From Methylobacterium sp. J-078 (lineage in GTDB: Bacteria > Pseudomonadota > Alphaproteobacteria > Rhizobiales > Beijerinckiaceae): DNA of 64,000 nt. The notes under the pieces were generated by a model. It ran no database searches. It had not been told where the DNA came from and worked only from the letters and a program-made list of their open reading frames with translations. The DNA lies in contig NZ_JAKSYI010000055.1 of assembly GCF_022829285.1 (NCBI RefSeq), positions 236,074 through 300,073 on the forward strand. The letters run 5' to 3'. The translations under genes and the position numbers were made by a program. How positions within the stretch are numbered: position 1 is the stretch's first letter; every line of letters begins with the position of its first letter. Shown here piece after piece: positions 47,176 to 56,794 of the stretch.

Positions 47176-48029
47176 CAGAGGATTCCGTGCCGCAGGGCGA
47201 CGCCGAGGAGAGCGAGCTTGCCCGGTTTCACCCGCGCGCGCGGCCTGTCCCAGCCCCGCGCCAGGACGGCGTCGAGATAGAGGCGGTAGGCCGCTGCCAT
47301 CAGGCGTGGCGCCTTGGTGACCTTGCGCGGGCAGCGGGCGATGATCGCCCAGGTCTCCCGGTAATGGGCCTCGGCCTCGGCCGCGACCTGGGCGCAGACC
47401 TCGCCGATGCGCGGATGCGCGACGGCCTGCTGCGGTGTCGGTGCGACGAGGCCGATGGCGGCGAGCTTCTCGCGGGGCAGGTAGAGCCGGTTGCGCTCCG
47501 CATCCTCGTCGATGTCGCGCAGGATGTTGGTGAGTTGAAGCGCACGGCCCTCGTGGTGGGCGAGGGCGATGCCCTCCGCCTCCGACACCCCGAAGATCCG
47601 CACGGACAGCCGACCGACCGCGCTGGCGACCCGGTCGCAATAGAGGTCGAGGGTGGCTTCGTCGGGGGCGATGATGTCCTCGAAGGCGTCCATCGCCATG
47701 CCGTCGATCACGGCCTGGAAATCCGCGCGGAGGAGGCCGTAGCGCTGGATCGGCACGACGAGATCCTGCACCCGCGCGGCGGGACGGCCGGCATAGAGTT
47801 CGTCGATGTCGGCGCGCCAGCGGTCGAGTTCCGCCGCCCGGACAGGCGCCGGCCCGCCATCGTCGGCGACGTCATCGACCGCGCGGCAGAAGGCGTAGAC
47901 GGCGTACATCGCGGTCCGGCGCTCCGGGGGCAGCAGGCGCATCGCCGTGTAGAACGACGAGGACTTCGCCGGCAGGGCGGCGGCCTCCGCGGGTGTCGTC
48001 GCCACGGCAGGAGATGCGGTCGCGCTCAC
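47175..48029 (-). CDS. hpnD: Presqualene diphosphate synthase HpnD
   Basis: 284 residues of the squalene/phytoene synthase family. Condenses two farnesyl diphosphates to presqualene diphosphate. Aspartate-rich motifs: AVDDVADDGG near 55-64 and LRDIDEDAERNRLYLP near 170-185. The start is a GTG at 48029 that overlaps the hpnC stop (GTGA). HpnD is told from HpnC by its place second in the HpnC-D-E order and by its closer fit to the presqualene synthase pattern. Confidence 0.94.
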   Translation of the reverse strand: MSATASPAVATTPAEAAALPAKSSSFYTAMRLLPPERRTAMYAVYAFCRAVDDVADDGGPAPVRAAELDRWRADIDELYAGRPAARVQDLVVPIQRYGLLRADFQAVIDGMAMDAFEDIIAPDEATLDLYCDRVASAVGRLSVRIFGVSEAEGIALAHHEGRALQLTNILRDIDEDAERNRLYLPREKLAAIGLVAPTPQQAVAHPRIGEVCAQVAAEAEAHYRETWAIIARCPRKVTKAPRLMAAAYRLYLDAVLARGWDRPRARVKPGKLALLGVALRHGIL

Positions 48030-48937
48030 GGGCGGCTCCCCGGCGAATTCTTCAGGGCCTGGGCGCGCAGGGTACGGCCGCGGAACGGTCGCCGGCCCAA
48101 GGTCGCGACGATGCCGCCGAGTGCCGTCAGGGCAAAAGCGGCCTTGCCGTGATGGACTTTCTCGCTCAGGGGATCGCGCTCCATCAGCCCCTTGCAGAGG
48201 ACGACGGCGAGGCGGTGGATCGCCGCGATCTCCAGGCTCAGGCGCAGGTCCGCGATGAGGTCAGGCAGGACAGCCCCCTCGTCGAGCAGCCCCATGGTGC
48301 GTTCCGCCAACTCGGAAATGACACCGCGCAGGGCCGGCGAGGCCTTGTCGGCCCCGAGTTCGGAGATCGCCGCGCCGTGCCGGTCCAGGGCATCCTGGGG
48401 GATGTAGACCCGGTCGATGCTGCGAAAATCCTTCCCGCAATCCTGCAGATGGTTGATGATCTGGAGGGCGGCGCAGATCGCGTCCGAGGAGCGCCAGACC
48501 ACGCTGCGGTCCTCGCCGTGCACATCGAGCACGTAGCGGCCGACCGGCATCGCCGAGAGCCGGCAATAGGCGATCAGCTCGTCCCAATCGGCATAGCGAT
48601 TCTTGCGGGCGTCGAGGCGGAAAGCGTCGAGGAGTTCGAGGGCATGCGTCGGTGCCAGCCCGCGCGCGGCGAGTTCCCGGCGCAGGGGCTCGGCAGCCGA
48701 ATCCGTCGGGCGAGTGCCCGTCAGGTCGTCGGCCAGGGCGTCGAGGAGCTCGATCTTCCGCTCCGGCGTCAGGCCGGTGTGGTCCGCGACATCGTCCCCG
48801 GCGCGGACGAAGTCGTAGAACGCCAGAATCGCGCCGCGATGCTTCGGGTGGATGAGGTGGGACGCGACGGGGAAGTTCTCGTCGCGGTAGCCCTTGCCGG
48901 TGCGCGCCTCGGTGGCCGTCTGGATCGTCGTGCTCAT
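48026..48937 (-). CDS. hpnC: Hydroxysqualene synthase HpnC
   Basis: 303 residues, also of the squalene/phytoene synthase family. Converts presqualene diphosphate to hydroxysqualene. Motifs: FVRAGDDVADH near 42-52 and IINHLQDCGKDFRSIDRVYI near 160-180, where the second motif differs from classic DxxxD, as is usual in HpnC. The ATG at 48937 overlaps the hpnA stop (ATGA). Coupled translation through hpnA-C-D-E suggests fixed stoichiometry. Confidence 0.94.
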   Translation of the reverse strand: MSTTIQTATEARTGKGYRDENFPVASHLIHPKHRGAILAFYDFVRAGDDVADHTGLTPERKIELLDALADDLTGTRPTDSAAEPLRRELAARGLAPTHALELLDAFRLDARKNRYADWDELIAYCRLSAMPVGRYVLDVHGEDRSVVWRSSDAICAALQIINHLQDCGKDFRSIDRVYIPQDALDRHGAAISELGADKASPALRGVISELAERTMGLLDEGAVLPDLIADLRLSLEIAAIHRLAVVLCKGLMERDPLSEKVHHGKAAFALTALGGIVATLGRRPFRGRTLRAQALKNSPGSRP

Positions 48938-49959
48938 CGCAGGCGTCCTTCCTGGCGGAACCAAGCGATCGCGTCGGAGAGGCCTTCCGCGTAGGGGCGG
49001 GCGGTGTAGCCGAGTTCGGCTCGCGCCTTGGCGTCCGAGAAGAACATCCGGTAGCGGGACATCTTGATGCCGTCGATGGTGGCGAAGGGGGCCTTGCCGG
49101 TGAAGCGCGCGATCTGCTCGGAGACATAAGCGATCGGGTAGACCACGGCGCGGGGCAGGTTGACGGTCGGGGGCTTGCGGCCGACCATGCCGGCGATGTC
49201 GGCCAGCATCTGTGACAGCAGCACGTTCTCTCCGCCCAGGATGTAGCGCTCGCCGGTCCGGCCGTGTCGCAGGGCCAGCAGGTGCCCGGCGGCGACGTCG
49301 TCCACGTGGGCGAGGTTGAGGCCGGTATCGACGAAGGCGGGCATCCGACCCAGTGCTGCTTCCAGGATGATCCGCCCGGTCGGCGTCGGCTTGACGTCGC
49401 GCGGGCCGATCGGCGTCGAGGGATTGACGATGACCACCGGCAGGCCGTTGCGGGCCGCCATCTCCTCGACCACGCGCTCGGATACGACCTTGCTGCGCTT
49501 GTAGGCGCCGATGGCGGTGCCGGGGGTGAGGGGCCGCGTCTCGTCGGCGGGCGTGCCGTCGTCGTGCGGCTTGATGGTGGCGACGCTGGACGTATAGACG
49601 ATGCGCTCGATGCCGGCCCGCAGGGCCTCCTCCATCAGGATCACGGCGCCGTCGCGGTTGGTGGCGACGATCTCCTCCGGATCCGGTGCCCAGAGCCGGT
49701 AATCGGCGGCCGCATGGACGAGGTAGCGCTGGCCCTGGAGGGCGCGCGCCACGGCGGCGCGGTCGCGCATGTCGCCTTCGACGATCTCGACGTCGGTCCA
49801 GGTCAGGTTGGTGCGCGGCGAGGTCGCCCGGATCATGATCCGGACGGGGAAGCCAGCGTGGCGGAAGACGTCGACCAGGGCCGCTCCCAGGAAACCGCTC
49901 GCGCCGGTGATGAGAACCGGGCCGGCATCGAACGGGCCGGAAGGGGTCGCCTGTGGCAT
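48934..49959 (-). CDS. hpnA: Hopanoid-associated sugar epimerase/dehydrogenase HpnA
   Basis: 341 residues, extended short-chain dehydrogenase. The NAD-binding motif ITGASGFLGAALVDVF, VEGDMRD, the catalytic YxxxK in AYKRSK, and the downstream VVIVNPSTPIGPRDVKPTPT, typical of HpnA/dihydroflavonol-reductase-like proteins, are seen. The exact substrate in hopanoid side-chain biosynthesis is not settled. The start at 49959 follows a GAGAAATG-type context; 39 extra upstream codons are low-complexity and rejected. It is the first gene of the hpn unit. The usual neighbour hpnB (glycosyltransferase) is absent between hpnA and hpnC. Confidence 0.93.
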   Translation of the reverse strand: MPQATPSGPFDAGPVLITGASGFLGAALVDVFRHAGFPVRIMIRATSPRTNLTWTDVEIVEGDMRDRAAVARALQGQRYLVHAAADYRLWAPDPEEIVATNRDGAVILMEEALRAGIERIVYTSSVATIKPHDDGTPADETRPLTPGTAIGAYKRSKVVSERVVEEMAARNGLPVVIVNPSTPIGPRDVKPTPTGRIILEAALGRMPAFVDTGLNLAHVDDVAAGHLLALRHGRTGERYILGGENVLLSQMLADIAGMVGRKPPTVNLPRAVVYPIAYVSEQIARFTGKAPFATIDGIKMSRYRMFFSDAKARAELGYTARPYAEGLSDAIAWFRQEGRLR

Positions 49960-50121
49960 TTCTCTCGTAAGGGTCAGAGGATCTTGTACGAGCGCCGAGC
50001 CCCAAGCGAACGCCGGGCCCGTGGATGGCGCGCTTTTGTCATCGAAACCGCGCACGGACAAGCGCAACGGAGCCACACCCGGGCGGCAAAGCCCGGATGC
50101 GGCGCGCGCCTGGGTTGCGGC

Positions 50122-52134
50122 TCAGGCGAGGCGCAGGCGCCCCGACTGACCGGCCTTCCGCTCTGGGAGGGCGGCCTTGACGGTTTTCAGGATGCCGGCG
50201 GCGTCGAGGCCGGCCTCGGCGTACATGGCATCCGGCGTGTTGTGGTCCTGGTAGGTGTCGGGCAGCGTCAGCGTGCGCACCCGGACCCGGCCGGCATCCA
50301 GCGCGCCCCGCTCGGCCAGCAGGTGCAGCACCATGGCGCCGAAGCCCCCCACCGAGCCCTCCTCCAGGGTCACCAGGACCTCGTGGCGGCCGGCGAGATC
50401 GAGGATCAGCGCCTCGTCCAGGGGCTTGGCGAAGCGCGCATCCGCCACGCTCACCGCGATGCCCTCCGCCTCCAGCGCGTCGGCCGCCTTCAGCGCCTCC
50501 GCCATCCGTGTGCCCAGGGCCAGCAGCGCCACCCGCGCCCCCTCGGGCGCCCGCACCATCCGGCCCTTGCCGATCGGCAGCGCGACCCCGCGCTCGGGCA
50601 GGTCCACGCCCACCCCCTCGCCGCGCGGGTAGCGCAGGGCGATCGGGCCCGTGTCGTGCGCGTGGGCGGTCGCCACCATGTGCACCAGCTCGGCCTCGTC
50701 GGAGGCCGCCATCACCGTCATGTTCGGCAGGCAGCAGAGATAGGCCAAGTCGAAGGCGCCCGCATGGGTCGCCCCGTCCGCGCCCACCAGACCGGCCCGG
50801 TCCATGCAGAACCGCACGGGCAGGTTCTGCAGCGCCACGTCGTGCACGACCTGGTCGTAGGCCCGCTGCAGGAAGGTCGAGTAGATCGCCACGAACGGCT
50901 TGTAGCCCTCGGTGGCCAGCCCGCCCGCGAAGGTCACCGCGTGCTGCTCGGCGATGCCCACATCGAAGGTGCGCTCGGGGTGCGCCTGGCCGAACAGGTC
51001 GATGCCCGTGCCGCCGGGCATCGCCGCCGTGATCGCCACCACCTTGTCGTCGGCATCCGCCGCCTTGATCAGGCTCTCGCCGAACACCCGCGTGTAGGCC
51101 GGGGCGTTGGGCTTGGCCTTGGCCTGGACCCCCGAGAGCACGTCGAACTTGACCACCCCGTGGTAGCGGTCGGCGGACGCCTCCGCCGGCGCGTAGCCCT
51201 TGCCCTTCTGGGTGACGACGTGGAGCAGGATCGGGCCCTGCTCGGAATCGCGCACGTTCTTGAGCACCGGCAGCAGGTGGTCGAGGTTGTGCCCGTCGAC
51301 GGGCCCGACATAGTGGAAGCCCATCTCCTCGAACATCGTGCCCGAGCCCACCACCAGGGAGCGGGCGTATTCCTCGGCCGCCGCCGCGCGCTGGTAGATC
51401 GCCTTCGGCAGGAGCCGGCCGAGCTGCTTGGCGGTCTCGCGCAGGGACTGGTAGGCGTCACCCGAGGCCAGGCGCGCGAAGTAGGCCGACATGGCGCCGA
51501 CCGGGGGCGCGATCGACATGTCGTTGTCGTTGAGGATGACGATGAGACGGGATTTCAGCGCGCCGGCGTTGTTCATGGCCTCGTAGGCCATGCCCGCCGA
51601 CATCGAGCCGTCGCCGATCACCGCGATCATGTTGCGGCGCTTGCCCGCGGCCAAGCCCTTGGCCTTGGCCGACGCCTCGTCGAGGTCGCGCGCCACCGCC
51701 ATGCCGAGCGCGGCCGAGATCGAGGTCGAGGAGTGCGCCGCACCGAAGGGGTCGTAGACGCTCTCCGAGCGCTTGGTAAACCCCGACAGGCCGCCGGGCT
51801 GGCGCAGCGTCCGGATGCGGTCGCGCCGGCCGGTGAGGATCTTGTGCGGGTAGGCCTGGTGCCCGACGTCCCAGACGATGCGGTCGTCGGGGGTGTCGAA
51901 CACGTGATGCAGCGCCACCGTCAGCTCGACCACGCCCAGCCCCGAGCCCAGGTGCCCGCCCGTGACCGAGACCGCGTCGATCATCTCCGTGCGCACCGCG
52001 TCGGCCACCGCCTGCAGCGCGCTCTCCGGCAACAGCCGCAGGGAGGCGGGCTCCGCCAGCCCGTCCAGGATCGCCGTCGCCTCCGAAGAGGCCGGGCTCG
52101 CTTGCGTGGTTTCTTGCCGTGACACTGAATCCAT
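50122..52134 (-). CDS. dxs: 1-deoxy-D-xylulose-5-phosphate synthase
   Basis: 670 residues. First step of the MEP isoprenoid pathway: joins pyruvate and glyceraldehyde 3-phosphate using thiamine diphosphate. Motifs: [20 protein letters not shown] near the N-terminus, the diphosphate-binding [18 protein letters not shown], and in the pyrimidine domain [17 protein letters not shown] with the catalytic Glu. The start at 52134 gives the usual N-terminal length; 37 further upstream codons look random. It lies 162 bases upstream of hpnA on the same strand, so it may share control with the hopanoid genes it supplies. Confidence 0.97.
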   Translation of the reverse strand: MDSVSRQETTQASPASSEATAILDGLAEPASLRLLPESALQAVADAVRTEMIDAVSVTGGHLGSGLGVVELTVALHHVFDTPDDRIVWDVGHQAYPHKILTGRRDRIRTLRQPGGLSGFTKRSESVYDPFGAAHSSTSISAALGMAVARDLDEASAKAKGLAAGKRRNMIAVIGDGSMSAGMAYEAMNNAGALKSRLIVILNDNDMSIAPPVGAMSAYFARLASGDAYQSLRETAKQLGRLLPKAIYQRAAAAEEYARSLVVGSGTMFEEMGFHYVGPVDGHNLDHLLPVLKNVRDSEQGPILLHVVTQKGKGYAPAEASADRYHGVVKFDVLSGVQAKAKPNAPAYTRVFGESLIKAADADDKVVAITAAMPGGTGIDLFGQAHPERTFDVGIAEQHAVTFAGGLATEGYKPFVAIYSTFLQRAYDQVVHDVALQNLPVRFCMDRAGLVGADGATHAGAFDLAYLCCLPNMTVMAASDEAELVHMVATAHAHDTGPIALRYPRGEGVGVDLPERGVALPIGKGRMVRAPEGARVALLALGTRMAEALKAADALEAEGIAVSVADARFAKPLDEALILDLAGRHEVLVTLEEGSVGGFGAMVLHLLAERGALDAGRVRVRTLTLPDTYQDHNTPDAMYAEAGLDAAGILKTVKAALPERKAGQSGRLRLA

Positions 52135-52480
52135 ACCCGTTCGTTTGCTGGCACCCGTCCGATCCGGCCCACCGGCAGCGCTCTGCGCGGACCGACCCTC
52201 GAACGACGCATGCCCCAAGACGAAACCGGGGCCCTTCGATCGCACTTATAACGTCATTGCGCGGCTTTGCCACTTCACGAGGCATCCGGCACAGGCCCGA
52301 AGACCACACCGCATCTGCAAAACCCTGCCGAAGACCGGAGGGTGGAACAGAACTTCGAAGCCGAATTGTGACTCCCGAGATGCTGGCGTCGGCGTCGGAA
52401 GTCCGGCAGTTAATCGCCCCGTTCGTTCCGATCAACGGTGCGGTCGGCTTTTCCCGTCCGCCGCTCCCGCATCGAGGCAG
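52135..52480. other. Divergent intergenic region between dxs and a small secreted protein gene
   Basis: About 345 bases with mildly raised A/T at 52240-52380. It should carry the dxs promoter leftward and the promoter of the gene at 52481 rightward. I see no hairpin, RNA or protein gene I can support. Confidence 0.45.
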
Positions 52481-52768
52481 ATGATGTCGTTCCCTCGCCC
52501 CCTCTGCGGTCTCGTGCCAATCCTGATTCTGCTGAGCGCGTCCGCCTCGGCCGCGGGTGCGTCCGCGGACCCGTCCCTGGCACGCCGGCATGCCCCCGTC
52601 GAGCCTTTCACGTTCCCGTGCGGAACGCCCGGCACCTGCGGCGTGCAGGCCGGCCCGGGCCCGGCCGACCGTGATGTCCGCCCCTTCGAAGGCACCCTCG
52701 GCCGTCCCTGCGCCTATCGCACCCGGGCGACGCCCGAGGGAACGCGCAAGGTCCGGGTTTGCTTCTGA
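52481..52768 (+). CDS. Small secreted four-cysteine protein
   Basis: 95 residues, no family recognised. The signal peptide LCGLVPILILLSASASAAGA is clear, cleavage near residue 25. The mature 70 residues hold four cysteines (FPCGTPGTCGV, GRPCAYR, VRVCF at the very end), suggesting two disulfides in the periplasm or outside. The ATG at 52481 (MMSF) follows a GAGG site. It precedes another secreted protein gene by 13 bases. Confidence 0.65.
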   Translation: MMSFPRPLCGLVPILILLSASASAAGASADPSLARRHAPVEPFTFPCGTPGTCGVQAGPGPADRDVRPFEGTLGRPCAYRTRATPEGTRKVRVCF

Positions 52769-52781
52769 CCGGCGCACCCTG

Positions 52782-53681
52782 ATGGTCCGCACGCCGATCC
52801 TGCTGCTGTCGGTCTGCCTGCTCGCCGCTCCAGCCGGAGCGCGGGCCCAGGATTGCGCCGAATCGTTCGCGGATGGGCACCGACCGGACATCGTCAATTC
52901 GAAGCTCGCCGAGCGCGCCGTGCCCCTGTGCTACGACGCCTTCGCCGTGCTCCATTCCGGCGTGTCGCGGACACCGCTCTACGCGGCCGAGCATCTGACG
53001 CGGGCGAGTATCGCGGCGGCGCGCCGGGTCGACCGGGTCGACGCCTTCCACGACGAGGATGCGCTACCGGCAACCGATCGCGCGCGCCTGGAGGATTACA
53101 TCCACAGCGGCTACGACCGTGGCCACATGGCGCCGGCCGGCGACATGCCCACGGGCGCGGCGCAGGCGCAGTCCTTCAGCCTCGCCAACGTCGTTCCGCA
53201 GGACCGGGCCCTGAACCGCGGGCTCTGGGCGGCGATCGAGGAGAGCGTGCGGCGCCTCGCAACCCGCCGCGGCAGGCTCTACGTCGTGACCGGGCCGATC
53301 TATTCCGGCGATGCGGTCCAGGCGATCAACGGTCGCGTGCTGGTGCCGACCCAGCTCTTCAAGGCGCTCTACGACCCGGCGACGGGCGAGGCGGGCGCCT
53401 ACCTCGTGGCGAACCGGGACGACCCGCCCTGGCGGGCCGTCTCCCTCGACGCCCTGCGAGAGGCCTCCGGCCTCGACGTATTTCCAAGCCTGGCACCGGC
53501 CGTGAAGGCCAGGGCCATGGACCTGCCCGAGCCGCGCACCTATTCCCGGGGGGAGCCCGATGGCGACGAGCGTCCGCGACGCCGCGCGCCTGAACCGGAC
53601 TCGTTCGAGGCCTGGGCGAAGGCCGAACTGCATCGCGCCCTCCGGCAGCTCTGGCGCGCCGTGATGCGCGCCATCTTCTAG
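52782..53681 (+). CDS. Secreted DNA/RNA non-specific endonuclease
   Basis: 299 residues of the beta-beta-alpha-Me NUC1/Serratia nuclease family. The signal peptide ILLLSVCLLAAPAGARAQ targets it out of the cytoplasm. The catalytic motif is DRGHMAPAGDM (His in DRGH at about 117), followed by the metal-ligand asparagine region FSLANVVPQDRALNRGLW. The last 50 residues are charged and may be a flexible tail. Such enzymes degrade extracellular nucleic acids for nutrients or biofilm control. No immunity-like protein is needed because the enzyme is exported. Co-oriented with the small secreted protein before it. Confidence 0.92.
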   Translation: MVRTPILLLSVCLLAAPAGARAQDCAESFADGHRPDIVNSKLAERAVPLCYDAFAVLHSGVSRTPLYAAEHLTRASIAAARRVDRVDAFHDEDALPATDRARLEDYIHSGYDRGHMAPAGDMPTGAAQAQSFSLANVVPQDRALNRGLWAAIEESVRRLATRRGRLYVVTGPIYSGDAVQAINGRVLVPTQLFKALYDPATGEAGAYLVANRDDPPWRAVSLDALREASGLDVFPSLAPAVKARAMDLPEPRTYSRGEPDGDERPRRRAPEPDSFEAWAKAELHRALRQLWRAVMRAIF

Positions 53682-53693
53682 AGGGGTGTCCCG

Positions 53694-53987
53694 GTGTCGA
53701 AGGAAGGTTCGCAGAAGCGCTCCGGAAAGAGCAGGGACGCCTTCGCGCCCTTCGCCGACGACGCGGCGGTGCAGACGATCGGGGGCCTCTCGATCGAGAA
53801 CGGCACCGACCGGATCGCCCTCCATGGCAGTCTCGACATCACGCGGGACAAGGCGGGCCTGGACAGGGCCAGGGCGCTCGCCGCGACGCTCGCTGCAATC
53901 GTGGCGGCCCTGGAGGGGGAGCCGTTGCCCGATGCCGTCGCGGAGGCCGTGCGGCCGGCCGAGACGGTGAAGAACCCCTTCGCCTGA
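53694..53987 (+). CDS. Small uncharacterised protein after the endonuclease
   Basis: 97 residues, family not recognised. Basic start (SKEGSQKRSGKSRDAF), then a short beta-like segment (GLSIENGTDRIALHGSLDIT) and a helix (GLDRARALAATLAAIVAALEG). No signal peptide or membrane helix. The GTG at 53694 has GAGGGG about seven bases upstream, 12 bases after the endonuclease stop, so it is likely co-transcribed. An inhibitor role for the nuclease precursor is possible but unsupported. Confidence 0.6.
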   Translation: MSKEGSQKRSGKSRDAFAPFADDAAVQTIGGLSIENGTDRIALHGSLDITRDKAGLDRARALAATLAAIVAALEGEPLPDAVAEAVRPAETVKNPFA

Positions 53988-54249
53988 GAACGGGAGCCTG
54001 CGCCCCTCTCCGGCGACCGTTCCTGACGTCCCCGTTCTTGCCGGTCGGTCGCCGCCCTGATACTCCGGCGCAACACTCTCACGCGAAGCGGTGCGACGAC
54101 GGCGAGCGCCCGATGTCCGCCCGCATTGGCGCATTCCGCGCGGCACGCCGGCCGGCACGAACCGGTGCAGCCGCGGGGCCACGCACACGACGATTCCGAT
54201 GGTCGAGGCGCAGGGCGCGCCGGACCGCCGACACGACAGGGATACCACC

Positions 54250-55902
54250 ATGGCGCGCGAATTCATCTACCACATGAAGGGTCTGACCAAGACCTATTCG
54301 GGTGGCAAGAAGGTCCTCGATAACATCAACCTGTCCTTCTACCCGGACGCCAAGATCGGCGTCCTAGGCATCAACGGCTCGGGCAAGTCGACCTTGCTCA
54401 AGATCATGGCCGGCATCGACAAGGACTGGACCGGCGAGGGCTTCGTCGCGCAGGGCGCGCGGGTCGGCTACCTGCCGCAGGAGCCGCAGCTCGATCCGAA
54501 CAAGTCCGTGCGCGAGAACGTCATGGAGGGCGTCGCCGAGAAGCAGGCGCTCCTCGACCGCTACAACGAACTCGCCATGAACTACTCCGACGAGACGGCG
54601 GACGAGATGACCGCCCTCCAGGACCAGATCGAGGCCAAGAATCTCTGGGAGCTGGATTCCAAGGTCGACCAGGCCATGGAGGCTCTGGGCTGCCCGAGCG
54701 ACGAGCAGCCGGTCGCGACCCTCTCGGGCGGCGAGCGCCGCCGCGTCGCCCTTTGCAAGCTGCTGCTCTGGGAGCCGGAACTCCTGCTCCTCGACGAGCC
54801 GACCAACCACCTCGACGCCGAGACGGTGAACTGGCTCGAAGGCCACCTGCGCCAGTACCCGGGCGCGATCCTGATCGTGACCCACGATCGCTACTTCCTC
54901 GACAACGTCACCGGCTGGATCCTCGAACTCGACCGGACCCGTGGCTACCCCTACGAGGGCAACTACTCGGCCTGGCTGGTACAGAAGCAGAAGCGGCTCC
55001 AGCAGGAAGGCCGCGAGGACATGGCACGCCAGCGCGCGATCAACCGCGAGCAGGAGTGGATCGCCGCCTCGCCGAAGGCGCGCCAGTCGAAGTCGAAGGC
55101 CCGCATCACCCGCTACGAGGAGCTGGTGGCGAAATCCCAGGACAAGATCGACGCCTCGGCGCAGATCGTCATCCCGATCGACGAGCGGCTCGGCAACAAC
55201 GTCATCGAGTTCGAGCACCTCAACAAGGCATTCGGCGACCGCCTGCTGATCGAGGACCTGTCCTTCAAGCTCCCGCCGGGTGGCATCGTCGGCGTGATCG
55301 GTCCCAACGGTGCCGGCAAGACGACCCTGTTCAAGATGATCACCGGTGTGGAAAAGCCGGACGGCGGCACCATCTCCGTCGGCGAGACCGTCCATCTCGG
55401 CTACGTCGACCAATCGCGCGACGCGCTCGATCCGAACGCCACGGTCTGGCAGGAGGTCTCGGGCGGCAACGACATCATCTATTTCAACAAGCGCGAGATC
55501 AATTCCCGCGCCTACTGCGCCGCCTTCGCCTTCAAGGGTTCCGACCAGCAGAAGAAGGTCGGCACCCTCTCGGGCGGTGAGCGCAACCGCGTCCATCTCG
55601 CCCGGACCCTGAAGGGCGGGGCGAACGTGCTCCTCCTCGACGAGCCCACCAACGACCTCGACATGGAGACCCTGCGGGCGCTCGAAGAGGCGCTGGAGGA
55701 TTACGCGGGCTGCGCCGTGATCATCAGCCACGATCGCTGGTTCCTGAACCGCATCGCCACCCACATCCTCGCCTTCGAGGGCGAGAGCCACGTCGAGTGG
55801 TTCGAGGGCAACTTCTCGGATTACGAGGAGGACAAGAAGCGTCGCCTCGGCGCCGATTCGCTGATGCCGAAGAAGATCAAGTACAAGAAGTTTTCGCGGT
55901 AA
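54250..55902 (+). CDS. ettA: Energy-dependent translational throttle protein EttA (ABC-F)
   Basis: 550 residues with two ABC domains in one chain and no membrane part. Domain 1: Walker [10 protein letters not shown], signature LSGGERRRV, Walker [13 protein letters not shown]. The EttA arm is an insert in domain 1 (about 95-140). The P-site tRNA-interaction linker is rich in Arg/Lys ([20 protein letters not shown]). Domain 2: [18 protein letters not shown] and [12 protein letters not shown]. EttA binds the ribosomal E site and gates entry to elongation according to energy state. The start at 54250 ([16 protein letters not shown]) is the family start. Confidence 0.96.
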   Translation: MAREFIYHMKGLTKTYSGGKKVLDNINLSFYPDAKIGVLGINGSGKSTLLKIMAGIDKDWTGEGFVAQGARVGYLPQEPQLDPNKSVRENVMEGVAEKQALLDRYNELAMNYSDETADEMTALQDQIEAKNLWELDSKVDQAMEALGCPSDEQPVATLSGGERRRVALCKLLLWEPELLLLDEPTNHLDAETVNWLEGHLRQYPGAILIVTHDRYFLDNVTGWILELDRTRGYPYEGNYSAWLVQKQKRLQQEGREDMARQRAINREQEWIAASPKARQSKSKARITRYEELVAKSQDKIDASAQIVIPIDERLGNNVIEFEHLNKAFGDRLLIEDLSFKLPPGGIVGVIGPNGAGKTTLFKMITGVEKPDGGTISVGETVHLGYVDQSRDALDPNATVWQEVSGGNDIIYFNKREINSRAYCAAFAFKGSDQQKKVGTLSGGERNRVHLARTLKGGANVLLLDEPTNDLDMETLRALEEALEDYAGCAVIISHDRWFLNRIATHILAFEGESHVEWFEGNFSDYEEDKKRRLGADSLMPKKIKYKKFSR

Positions 55903-55909
55903 GACGGTC

Positions 55910-55946
55910 ATCCGGCGCCCGTTCTCCCGAAGGACGGGCGCCGGAT
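55910..55946. terminator. Bidirectional hairpin terminator after ettA
   Basis: A perfect 13-base-pair stem (arms 55910-55922 ATCCGGCGCCCGT and 55934-55946 ACGGGCGCCGGAT, 11-base loop) directly follows ettA and abuts the stop codon of the convergent formyltransferase gene. No T-run, but place and strength fit a shared terminator. Confidence 0.7.
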
Positions 55947-56794
55947 CAGGCCCGGGCGCTCAGCGCTAGGGCATCCTTTAAATCGCGCACGTCCGTGAGC
56001 TTACGGCCGCGGCGGCGCAGACCCTTGAGCAGCTCCCGGTCCGGGAACGGGCAATAGGGCAGGATCGGCGCGATCGTCCCGGCGCAGAGGCGGCCATCCG
56101 CGAGGTCCGCGAGGGCTTTGTCGATCAGCACCCGCCCGTGCTCGTGCAGCACCACCGAGGCACGGGTCGCCGTCGTGTCCCCAGGCAGGCGCACGGCCTC
56201 CTGCGCCAGGATCGCCCCGGCATCGATCGTCACCGCGAGGCGATGGATCGTGACTCCGAAGGCCGGTTCGGCCTCGGCCAGCGCATGGATGGTCGGCACC
56301 GGCCCGCGATGGCGCGGCAGGAGGCCGGGATGGACGTTCAGGCCCCCGAGGGGGGCCCGCGCCAGGGTCGCGCCCGAAAGAATCTGGTCGAAGTGGAAGG
56401 TCACGATGAGGTCGGGGGCGTGCCGTTCGAAGGCCTGCCCGACATCCGCGCCGTTGACGTCGTCGACCTTCAGGGTCGGGATGCCGAGACTTCGGCAGAG
56501 CGCTTTCAGGGGCATCGCCCCGGTGCCGGCTCCGGTCAGACGGCGCGCCAGCGGCGAGACCGGCGCAAGGAGATCGGGCAGTCCGAAATTGACGCCGAGA
56601 TAGGGCAGGATCGCGGGGCCTGAGCGCGCGAGATGCCGCCGGATCTGCCCGGTCAATCCGCCCGAACTCGGCCGCTCGGCATTGGACAGGCCCACGAAGG
56701 CGATCTCGGCGGCGTGGTCCGTCACGAAGCGGCGGACGGCGCGGGCGTTCGGCAGGGCCTCCAGCGCGAGCAGCGCGAGGCGCGGGCGCCTCAC
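55946..56794 (-). CDS. Formyltransferase-family protein, probably sugar-modifying
   Basis: 282 residues of the methionyl-tRNA/GART-type formyltransferase fold. The key motif GGLNVHPGLLPRHRGPVPTI is the folate-binding/catalytic His loop (HPxLLPxxRG), preceded by HAPDLIVTFHFDQILS and followed by FGVTIHRLAVTIDAGAILAQ with the conserved Asp. There is no N-terminal start typical of Fmt and no def gene beside it. With the SDR and KpsS genes in the same leftward unit it more likely N-formylates an amino sugar for surface polysaccharide. The GTG at 56794 overlaps the SDR stop (GTGA). Confidence 0.8.
   Translation of the reverse strand: MRRPRLALLALEALPNARAVRRFVTDHAAEIAFVGLSNAERPSSGGLTGQIRRHLARSGPAILPYLGVNFGLPDLLAPVSPLARRLTGAGTGAMPLKALCRSLGIPTLKVDDVNGADVGQAFERHAPDLIVTFHFDQILSGATLARAPLGGLNVHPGLLPRHRGPVPTIHALAEAEPAFGVTIHRLAVTIDAGAILAQEAVRLPGDTTATRASVVLHEHGRVLIDKALADLADGRLCAGTIAPILPYCPFPDRELLKGLRRRGRKLTDVRDLKDALALSARA

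Noticed and set aside
52119..52484. A rightward 121-codon frame between dxs and the small secreted protein gene
   Set aside because: It lies in the divergent promoter region, overlaps the dxs start and encodes a basic, motif-free sequence.
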